Positions 1 through 5,709 of a stretch of 6,769 nt of DNA are shown here, piece by piece. The position numbers and the translations under genes are program-made. Numbering within the stretch: the stretch's first letter is position 1; each line of letters begins with the position of its first letter. Origin of the DNA: JBBRHF01 sp038223055 (GTDB taxonomy: Bacteria; Actinomycetota; Actinomycetes; JACCUZ01); the NCBI GenBank assembly GCA_038223055.1, contig JBBRHF010000209.1, positions 1 through 6,769 of the forward strand. The letters run 5' to 3'. Under the pieces are notes generated by a model. It saw only the letters and a program-made list of their open reading frames with translations. It was not told the DNA's origin and searched no databases.

Positions 1-13
1 CAGCCCCCTCGGC

Positions 14-325
14 ATGACCTACACGGTGCCCCCAGCCACCGTCATGCCCGACTGGCAACCACCCCACCAGCCATCGCCAGACCCCTCGGCACCCGGTCAG
101 TCCGGCACCGACCTGCAGCCCCCCGACCAGCGAGCGCCCGACCAGCGAGCGCCCGACCAGGCAGCGCCCGACCAGCGAGCGCCCGACCCGCGGCGAGCAC
201 CCGACGAGGCACGGCTGCACTCCGATCCGGCCAAGGAGACACCGCCAACTGGAATCCCGCCAGACAGGCTGTCGCCGGACAAACCACCGCCTGATGAGCC
301 AGCGTCCGTCACGCCACCGTGCTGA
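14..325 (+). other. Low-complexity open frame with pentapeptide periodicity; coding status uncertain
   Basis: This frame is open from the left edge of the window and has an ATG at 14, giving 103 residues rich in Pro, Asp, Ala and Gln. A Pro-Asp pair recurs every five residues (for example at residues 12, 22, 37, 42, 47, 52, 57, then 63, 83, 88, 93, with one extra residue after 58). I recognise no domain, signal peptide or membrane segment, and there is no clear ribosome binding site. Read on the minus strand in the frame with a stop at 97-99, the same period gives units such as ARWSG, AAWSG and DSLSG, which loosely resemble pentapeptide-repeat proteins. It could therefore be an expressed Pro-rich protein, a decayed antisense pentapeptide-repeat gene, or non-coding repeat DNA. 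I cannot choose between these and would not assign a function. Confidence 0.25.
122..211. repeat. 15-bp tandem repeat array
   Basis: Copies of a 15-bp unit, CCCGACCAGCGAGCG, begin at 122, 137, 152 and 167. Three are identical and the copy at 152 differs by a swapped CGA/GCA triplet. Degenerate copies follow at 182 and 197. Because the unit is a multiple of three it keeps the frame on both strands: Pro-Asp-Gln-Arg-Ala on the plus strand and Ala-Arg-Trp-Ser-Gly in one minus-strand frame. A weaker 15-bp period extends over most of 14-310. This is a short direct tandem array without unique spacers, so it is not a CRISPR. Confidence 0.85.
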
Positions 326-346
326 CACGTCACGGCTCTGACTGAG

Positions 347-640
347 CTGCTTCGTCGGGATATTCCCGGCAACACCGCCTGGGCGATCTGCGTGGCCATC
401 CAGGACGACGCTCAACCGCCATCACCCACCACCTGTTAGGCGCGGGCGGAACGCTCGCCCGGGGCACGCCACGGGGTGGCCCGCGGCGCCACCCTGCGCC
501 AACAGATCGTGAGCATGCCAGCCCGCCTGGCCAGACCCCAACAACGCGCCGCGCTGCACCTGCTCGCTGACTCGCCCTGGCAACACCCCTGGGACTCGGC
601 TGTGCTGTGGGACGCCGTGTTCACCACCGGGCCGCCGCAC
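347..640 (+). pseudogene. Remnant of IS1380-family transposase, C-terminal part, frameshifted
   Basis: Three short peptides in order resemble the C-terminal end of IS1380-type DDE transposases. They are NTAWAICVAI (371-400, frame 2), HHLLGAGGTLAR (427-462, frame 1) and TLRQQIVSMPARLARPQQRA with a following SPWQHPW segment (491-596, frame 2). In the family these correspond to the N-x-AW helix, the H-x-L-x-x-A-G segment, and the LR-x-x-x-x-x-x-PAR...WPW tail. Here they need at least two frame changes, a TAG stop lies at 437-439, and 26 extra bases separate the first two peptides. The catalytic N-terminal and central parts are absent, so the element cannot move itself. The identification rests on recalled family patterns only. 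I could not find terminal inverted repeats or a target duplication. Confidence 0.5.
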
Positions 641-1049
641 CCGCAACGGCCTGACCCCCGTCCGCCGCCCGCCCAGGCCCGACCAGGCCCGACCGGAACC
701 CAAGTGTGGAAAGCTGGCGCAGGTCAGCAGAATCACCGCCCCCCCCAAGTTCCACAGCACAAACCGGCGAGATTACACAAGGCAAACCGATCCAAAGCAA
801 GATCAACACCGAGATTGGTCCACGGGTCCAGGCGGGTCCGGCGGGTCGGCCAAACCATCAATTGAGGCACACGCTGAGTCGGGCGCTGGGATCCGCTCGC
901 TCATTCGTCAGCCCGCAACCGCGCAGTTGACGGGCAAACCGCCAGCCCGACATCAACACTGTCGAGGTGCGGTGCCACGCGTTCTGGCGGTCGCTGGCCG
1001 CTCGCACCCGTTCATCTCGGACCCCTTCATACGGACGCCTAGGGTTCCG
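641..1049. other. Gene-poor stretch, no supported gene
   Basis: I see no convincing gene here. Open frames are Pro/Arg-rich or short and lack ribosome binding sites and recognisable domains. The first part may be the decayed 3' end of the transposase remnant, since the plus frame continues open to about 865 with Pro-rich sequence after the WPW-like tail. A run of eight C lies at about 738-745, a likely site for indels. I found no tRNA, rRNA or strong hairpin terminator by eye. Confidence 0.5.
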
Positions 1050-1078
1050 TTGACACCCATGCGGCCGACGATTAGCGT
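1050..1078 (+). promoter_or_regulatory. Promoter of cld, predicted to give a leaderless mRNA
   Basis: A perfect -35 hexamer TTGACA (1050-1055) is followed after 17 bp by TAGCGT (1073-1078), which fits the actinobacterial -10 pattern TANNNT. Transcription would begin about seven bases downstream, at or next to the GTG start of cld at 1085. The TAG inside the -10 is also an in-frame stop for cld, and the three codons after it contain no start, so translation cannot begin upstream. No Shine-Dalgarno sequence fits before 1085. Confidence 0.65.
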
Positions 1079-1084
1079 AATCCT

Positions 1085-1654
1085 GTGCCGTCTACTCATT
1101 TCGCCTTCATAGGCGGCTCTCAGGGATCTTGGCAGGTGGAGCGTTTCAACACCGTCACGGGACCCGAACTTCCGAGGGTGGATCACTTAGCCGTCGTGGA
1201 TAACCCGGCGGCAACGGACGCATTCCCTTCTGCGACGTGGGTCTTGCGGGGCGTTGTGAGCTACGAGCGCTACGTCCGACGTGAAGAGCACGATGAACTC
1301 GCCCGACGATCGCCCCCGCTCGGTCGCCCTGAGGCGACCCGTGCTGCGTTGATCCCGGTCTCCAAGACCTCGGCGTGGTGGTCGCTGTCTCAGGACGAGC
1401 GTCGCGACATCCTCGAGGAGCGTTCGCGGCACAATGCGATCGGCCTCGACTACCTTCCTGCGGTCGCCCGGCGGTTGCATCACGGCCACGACCAAGGTGA
1501 GCCGTTCGACTTCCTCACCTGGTTTGAGTACGCCCCGGCCGACTCCGACGCGTTCGAAGAACTCGTGCGCCGCCTCCGCGAGACAGAGGAGTGGACCTAC
1601 GTAGAACGAGAGATCGATATCCGCCTCGTCCGGGCTGGGGCAAGTGACGGCTGA
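1085..1654 (+). CDS. cld: Chlorite dismutase, small (clade 2, dimeric type)
   Basis: This encodes a 189-residue haem b enzyme that splits chlorite into chloride and O2, detoxifying chlorite formed when chlorate is reduced by chlorate or nitrate reductases. It aligns over its whole length with the short Nitrobacter winogradskyi enzyme as I recall it. Shared stretches include EATRAALIP (residues 83-91), the tryptophan pair 98-99, GEPFDFLTWFEYAP (138-151) and TEEWTYVERE (167-176). By this alignment His116 is the proximal haem ligand, Arg129 the distal catalytic arginine and Glu169 the hydrogen-bond partner of the ligand. The distal Arg separates it from coproheme decarboxylase (HemQ), the common actinobacterial relative, which lacks it and is longer. 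I see no signal peptide, so it should be cytoplasmic. GTG 1085 is the only possible start after the in-frame stop at 1073. The early codons include TTA (1187-1189), ATA, AGG and several TCT, unlike the minus-strand genes, and the flanks are broken genes, both suggesting transfer. Confidence 0.88.
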   Translation: MPSTHFAFIGGSQGSWQVERFNTVTGPELPRVDHLAVVDNPAATDAFPSATWVLRGVVSYERYVRREEHDELARRSPPLGRPEATRAALIPVSKTSAWWSLSQDERRDILEERSRHNAIGLDYLPAVARRLHHGHDQGEPFDFLTWFEYAPADSDAFEELVRRLRETEEWTYVEREIDIRLVRAGASDG

Positions 1655-1678
1655 GCTGAGATGAGGCACTGAGGGGCC
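1655..1678. other. Junction between cld and truncated dcuB
   Basis: Only 24 bp separate the cld stop (1652-1654) from the first dcuB-like codons. Homology to the transporter begins abruptly at about the TPGEPPVDV segment, which is around residue 43 of Escherichia coli DcuB. An in-frame TGA at 1670-1672 closes the dcuB frame upstream. The two sequences therefore appear to have been joined here, with the 5' end of dcuB lost. The stretch contains short CTGAG/ATGAG repeats (1651-1676) but no convincing hairpin or insertion-sequence end. Confidence 0.55.
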
Positions 1679-2898
1679 GTGACCCCGGGCGAACCACCCG
1701 TCGACGTCATGCTGACCATCTTGGCGGTGATCGGGTGCGCATCGGTCCTGCAGAGCGCCGGCGGTCTCGACGTGATGATGCAGTTCGCCGAGAAACTGTT
1801 GCGCCGTCACCCGAAGTACATCACCATCTTGGCTCCGCTGACTACGTGGACGCTGACCGTGCAGTCGGCACCGGCCATGTGGTCTACACGATGTTCCCGA
1901 TCATCGACGACATCGCGATCAAGAACAACATCCGGCCCGAACGGCCCATGGCGGCGGCCTCGGTCGCCTCCCAGATGGGCATCACGGCCTCCCCGGTGTC
2001 CGTGGCGACCGTCTCCCTCGTCTCGATCCTCGCCAAGGCCGCCGGCGCCGGCGATTCCTACTCCATCCCGCAGATCCTCGCGATCTCCATGCCCGCCTCG
2101 CTGTCCGGTGTGCTGCTTGCGGCGCTATGGAGCATGCGCCGAGGCAAGGACCTCGACGACGACCCGGAGTTCCAACGGAGGCTCGCCGACCCCGAGCAGT
2201 ACGCCATCATCTACGGGGCCGGCGAAACCCTGCTGGGCCAGCGCTTCACCAAGGACGCCTTCCGCTCCACCTGGATCTTCTTCGCCGGCATCGCCGTCGT
2301 CGTGACCATGGGCGCATTCGGGCCTGCGTCCGTCCTTCGTGGTCGACGGGGAGTCGGCCAAGCTGTCCATGAACCTGACCATCCAGATGGCGATGCTCGT
2401 CTCCGGTGCGTTCATCCTGCTGACCTGCCGGGTGAAGACGGTCGACATCAACAACGGTCCGGTCTTCAAGGCCGGCATGACCGCGATCTTCGCGGTCTTC
2501 GGCGTCGCGTGGATGGCGGACACCTTCTTCTCCGCGCACATCGGCGCCCTGCAGGAGTCCCTCGCGGGGGTGGTGAAGGATCAGCCGTGGACCTACGCGC
2601 TCGTCCTGTTCGTGGTCTCCAAGCTGGTCAACAGCCAGGCGGCGGCTCTCGTGGCCTTCGCGCCGATCGGTCTCGCACTGGGCCTGAGCCCAACCTTGAT
2701 CATCGCCTTCTACGGCGCGTCGTACGGCTATTTCATCCTGCCGACCTACCCCTCCGACCTCGCCGCATCGGCTTCGACCGGACCGGGACTACGCGCATCG
2801 GCAAGTTCGTGATCAACCATTCGTTCATCATCCCGGGCCTGATCTCGGTGTTCACCTCATGCGTCGTGGGCTACACCCTGGTGTCGGTGTTCCTCTAG
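1679..2898 (+). pseudogene. dcuB: Anaerobic C4-dicarboxylate transporter DcuB, 5'-truncated and frameshifted
   Basis: The intact family member is an inner-membrane carrier that exchanges fumarate or other C4-dicarboxylates for succinate during fumarate respiration. Four consecutive pieces match DcuB: 1679-1861 (frame 2; GGLDVMMQFAEKLLRR), 1867-2322 (frame 1; GTGHVVYTMFPI, IKNNIRPERPMA, SPVSVATVSLV), 2324-2764 (frame 2; LRPSF, SKLVNSQAAAL, ILPTYPSDLAA) and 2767-2898 (frame 1; GKFVINHSFIIPGL). These motifs favour DcuB over DcuA. One base is missing at 1862-1866, two are missing (or one is extra) at about 2323, and one is missing after 2766. Correcting these gives about 407 residues against the usual ~446, so the first ~42 residues, the first membrane segments, are gone. 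There is no promoter or start of its own. Each piece is free of internal stops, which means recent inactivation, or sequencing error for the indels. The truncation is independent evidence that it is non-functional. Confidence 0.88.
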
Positions 2899-2899
2899 C

Positions 2900-4201
2900 T
2901 CACACCCCGAAGTCATGGCGCAGCGGATAGCCCGAGGCGCCGTCGTCGGCGGTCTTGGTCGCCAGCACCTGATGCAACTGGATCCCGTTGCGCTCGAAGG
3001 CGAGCTGGGACCCGGCGAGGTAGAGCCCCCACACCTTGGCCGTCGCGAGGCCCGCCTCGGCGACGCACTCCTCCCAGTGCTCCACCAGGTTCGCGCACCA
3101 ACCCTGCAGCGTCCGGGCGTAGTGCACCCGAAGGTTCTCCTGGTGCTGCACCTCGAGCTCGGCGTCCTCCATCGCGCGCACGATGTCGCCCGATCCGGTG
3201 ATCTCCCCGTCCGGGAAGACATAGCGCCCGATGAAGCCGCGCCGCTCCAGGCCGGGGTGCTGGTTGTCCGGCCGGGTGATGCCGTGGTTCAGCAGGCGCC
3301 CGCCGGTGCGCAGCCGGGACCGCAGAAAGGCAAAGTACGACGGGTAGTTGCGCACCCCGACGTGCTCGATGAGCCCGATGGAGCTGACCGCGTCGAAACC
3401 GGTCTCGGTGACATCGCGGTAGTCGAGATGGCGCACCTCGGCGACGCCGTCCAGCCCCTCGGCCACGATCCGAGCCTGCCCCCAGGTCGCCTGCTCGCGC
3501 GAAAGCGTCACCCCGACGACAGCCACGCCATAGTGCCGCGCTGCGTGGCGCACCATGCCGCTCCAACCACAGCCCACGTCCAGCAAGCGCATGCCTGGCC
3601 GCAGACCGAGCTTGCGGGCCACCAGGTCGTACTTGTGCGCCTGGGCCTCCTCCAGCGTCGCCTCCTCGGTCGGGAAGCAGGCACAGGTATAGGTCATCGA
3701 CGGTCCCAGGACGAGCTCGTAGAACCGGTTGGACACGTCGTAGTGGTGACTTATCGCCGAGGCGTCGCGACGGCGGCCATGACGCACTCCGAGCCGGCTG
3801 ACCGGACGCACCTCCTGCGGCGGGGGAGCCGGCGGGAGCAGGGACCGCAGCCCGAGCGCGCGCAGCCAGGCGAGCGCCTCGGCCGGCGCGGGCCGGCGCA
3901 TCTGCAGATCGTCCTCGATGATGCGCAGCACCTCGTAGGGGTTTCCCGGGTGGATGCCCTCGATCTCGAGATCGCCCTGAAGGTAGGCGCGGGCCAGGCC
4001 GAGCGACCCGGGCGCGGTAGCGAGGTAGGAGGTGGCTCGCGGGCTGGTGAGCCGGATGCCCACCGCCGCATCGGGCCGGCCGGCTGCGCTGCCGTCGTAG
4101 GCCGCGAACCGCACGGGGGCGTCGGCTCCGAACAGTCGCTCGAAGATCTGTCCCAACTCGATGGTGGGTGTCGATGCGCCCACGTCCAGCCGGAAGGTCA
4201 T
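2900..4201 (-). CDS. tmsB: TmsB-type SAM-dependent fatty-acyl methyltransferase (CFA synthase family)
   Basis: This encodes a 433-residue member of the cyclopropane-fatty-acyl-phospholipid synthase family. Such enzymes methylate the double bond of an unsaturated acyl chain in a membrane phospholipid. Paired with TmsA, the expected product is a 10-methylene chain made from oleoyl groups, not a cyclopropane. Visible motifs are HHYDVSNRFYELVLG (152-166), YTCACF (171-176), the SAM-binding loop LLDVGCGWSG (206-215), GVTLSREQ (230-237), IEHVG (278-282), YVFPDGEI (327-334) and HYARTLQGW (360-368). The first ~130 residues match the N-terminal domain of the family, and the length is normal. The ATG overlaps the tmsA stop in ATGA (4198-4201). 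The nearest GGAG abuts the ATG, too close for normal use, so translational coupling to tmsA is likely. A plain cyclopropane synthase is the alternative, made less likely by the partner gene. The stop lies one base from that of the dcuB pseudogene on the other strand. Confidence 0.87.
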   Translation of the reverse strand: MTFRLDVGASTPTIELGQIFERLFGADAPVRFAAYDGSAAGRPDAAVGIRLTSPRATSYLATAPGSLGLARAYLQGDLEIEGIHPGNPYEVLRIIEDDLQMRRPAPAEALAWLRALGLRSLLPPAPPPQEVRPVSRLGVRHGRRRDASAISHHYDVSNRFYELVLGPSMTYTCACFPTEEATLEEAQAHKYDLVARKLGLRPGMRLLDVGCGWSGMVRHAARHYGVAVVGVTLSREQATWGQARIVAEGLDGVAEVRHLDYRDVTETGFDAVSSIGLIEHVGVRNYPSYFAFLRSRLRTGGRLLNHGITRPDNQHPGLERRGFIGRYVFPDGEITGSGDIVRAMEDAELEVQHQENLRVHYARTLQGWCANLVEHWEECVAEAGLATAKVWGLYLAGSQLAFERNGIQLHQVLATKTADDGASGYPLRHDFGV

Positions 4202-5616
4202 CTCCGTTTCACCGCCTTCGCATAGAGGTCGAGAAGCCGATCGCTCGGGTCGTAGCGTTTCTTGGCCTCGGCATATGCCGGGCCTCCGTAGAGCTCCCAG
4301 AACTCAGCTCGGGAATAGTAGGAGTCGGAATAGAGTGATTTGTGGCCATCGTGCCCCGCGACCGCGCGCTCGATGAGCCGGTTGACGGCGCCATCGACGG
4401 CGCCCTGCGCCACCGGGACCGTTGACCAGAACCCCACGTTGACGTAGGTCACCCCAGGGCGCAACGGGTAGAGCGGCCACGGCGGCGCACCCGGGTCGCG
4501 CAGCCGCAGCGGGCACAGCCACACCGGCTCGATCGGCACTTCACGCGAGAACCACTCGACGAACTCGGCGGTGCGATCGAGCGGGATCTCGACGTCCTGG
4601 ACGACCCGCTCACGCTCGGGCCGGCCGCGGCGCCGGTCGATCCCCGCGACCACCCGGTAGCGGCTCTCCAGCCTGATGATCTTTGCGTAGACATCGCTGC
4701 GCAACCAGCGGCGGGGCCACACCCGGCGGATGCGGGGGTTCTGCGCGCCGAACGCACGCGAGCACCAGAACCAGTCGGTGTCCCACCGCCAGAGGTAGTC
4801 ACGGACGGTAAGACAGTCAGACTGCCGGGAGCGGATCGACCGGTAGTAGATCTGGTCGCCGGTGTAGTCGGACGGCTGCTCGCCCGGGCCGAGATCGTCG
4901 GCCCACGACCCGAGCGTGAGATAGGCCTCGTCGGCGGCGAACACGGTGCCGTCCACGAAGTCGACCGGATCGCCGTCATAGGCGCGGCGGTGAACGATGT
5001 CACCCAAGGCATCGGTCAGCGCCGCGAGGTCGTCGAAGCGCACATGTCGCAGCCGGACGAACGGGCGCACCGCCTCGAGGTCGATCACCAGCCGCAACGC
5101 ATATCCCAGCGTGCCGTAGGAGTTGGGAAAGGCGCGGAACAGGTCGCGGTGCTCACCCTCGGGTCGGGCCACCACGACCTCACCCGCGCCGGTGAGAACC
5201 TCGATCTCGCGCACCGACTCGTGCGGCAGGCCGTTGCGAAAAGAGCTGGACTCGATGCCGAGGCCGGTGACGGCCCCGCCGATGGTGATGGTCTTGAGCT
5301 GCGGCACGACCAGTGGCATCAGACCGTGGGCCAGCGTCGCGTCAACGAGATCCTCGTAAGTCGTCATGGCTTGGACGTCGGCCGTGCGGGCGACCGGGTC
5401 GACCGAGATCACCGAGCTCAGCCCGGAGACGTCCAGCCCTCGCGACCCGGTGTCCTGCCGCGGCCGGAACAGGTTGGAGGTGCGCTTGGCCAGCCGAACC
5501 GGTGACCCGACCGGGATCGCAGCCAGCTCGCGCACGAGCCGGCTGCGGGACAGTTCATGCCGACGCCCGGCCTCGACGGCCTCGGCGCCCCCCGATGACT
5601 GCCTGTCCGTGAGCAC
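4198..5616 (-). CDS. tmsA: TmsA-type FAD-binding oxidoreductase, 10-methylene fatty acyl reductase
   Basis: This encodes a 472-residue flavoprotein of the FAD_binding_4 (PCMH-fold) group, similar to mycobacterial Rv0449c. TmsA reduces the 10-methylene chain made by TmsB to 10-methylstearoyl (tuberculostearic type), using NADPH. Numbering from GTG 5616, the flavin domain covers roughly residues 40-185. It includes RLAKRTSNLFRPR (41-53), VPQLKTITIGGAVTGLGIES (104-123), FRNGLPHESV (126-135) and FPNSYGTLGYA (163-173). The C-terminal part has YVNVGFWSTV (about 391-400) and ends in RYDPSDRLLDLYAKAVKRR. The frame is open up to a TTG at 5697, which would add 27 residues. I prefer GTG 5616 because the extra residues look unlike the family and the promoter-like sequence lies inside that extension. 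No membrane segment is evident. It overlaps tmsB by 4 nt, so the two form an operon. No tmsC is present in the window. Confidence 0.87.
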   Translation of the reverse strand: MLTDRQSSGGAEAVEAGRRHELSRSRLVRELAAIPVGSPVRLAKRTSNLFRPRQDTGSRGLDVSGLSSVISVDPVARTADVQAMTTYEDLVDATLAHGLMPLVVPQLKTITIGGAVTGLGIESSSFRNGLPHESVREIEVLTGAGEVVVARPEGEHRDLFRAFPNSYGTLGYALRLVIDLEAVRPFVRLRHVRFDDLAALTDALGDIVHRRAYDGDPVDFVDGTVFAADEAYLTLGSWADDLGPGEQPSDYTGDQIYYRSIRSRQSDCLTVRDYLWRWDTDWFWCSRAFGAQNPRIRRVWPRRWLRSDVYAKIIRLESRYRVVAGIDRRRGRPERERVVQDVEIPLDRTAEFVEWFSREVPIEPVWLCPLRLRDPGAPPWPLYPLRPGVTYVNVGFWSTVPVAQGAVDGAVNRLIERAVAGHDGHKSLYSDSYYSRAEFWELYGGPAYAEAKKRYDPSDRLLDLYAKAVKRR

Positions 5617-5623
5617 GCCACAA

Positions 5624-5658
5624 ACCCTAGTAGGCCTGGCCGACAACCAAGTGACAAC
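5624..5658 (-). promoter_or_regulatory. Probable tmsA promoter with GTTGTC direct repeats
   Basis: On the minus strand TAGGGT (5629-5624) fits the TANNNT -10 pattern and lies seven bases before the GTG at 5616, which would give a leaderless or nearly leaderless message. The AGGG inside it could instead act as a ribosome binding site on a longer transcript. Upstream, GTTGTC occurs twice (5658-5653 and 5647-5642), 11 bp apart or about one helical turn, as a direct-repeat operator would be. No -35 hexamer sits at the ideal 17 bp, so promoter strength is uncertain. Confidence 0.4.
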
Positions 5659-5668
5659 GTCGCGACGT
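5657..5668. promoter_or_regulatory. Perfect 12-bp palindrome upstream of tmsA, candidate operator
   Basis: ACGTCGCGACGT reads the same on both strands. It lies in the 93-bp gap between the oxidoreductase stop (5710) and the tmsA start (5616), just upstream of the putative promoter and touching the distal GTTGTC repeat. A symmetric site in this position could bind a dimeric regulator. In GC-rich DNA such a palindrome can also arise by chance, so the role is inferred. Confidence 0.35.
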
Positions 5669-5709
5669 GGACAGGAAGGAAAGCCGTTGTGGTGCAAAGA
5701 TTATCCGGC

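Noticed and set aside
122..211. Possible CRISPR array
   Set aside because: The 15-bp units are directly contiguous, shorter than CRISPR repeats and have no unique spacers; no cas genes are nearby.
706..1112. Small plus-strand frames of 61-74 codons in the gene-poor stretch
   Set aside because: No ribosome binding sites or family similarity; the composition resembles shifted readings of GC-rich non-coding DNA.
1187..1810. Minus-strand open frame of 207 codons over cld and the start of dcuB
   Set aside because: It covers the opposite strand of cld and crosses the junction. There are no motifs, and the plus-strand genes explain the sequence.
2915..4225. Plus-strand open frame of 436 codons across tmsB
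   Set aside because: It is antisense to a gene with clear family motifs and has no recognisable domain. Long antisense frames are usual in high-GC coding DNA.
5617..5697. Extended N-terminus of TmsA from TTG 5697
   Set aside because: There is no ribosome binding site before the TTG, the extra 27 residues do not resemble the family, and promoter-like and palindromic sequence occupies this stretch.
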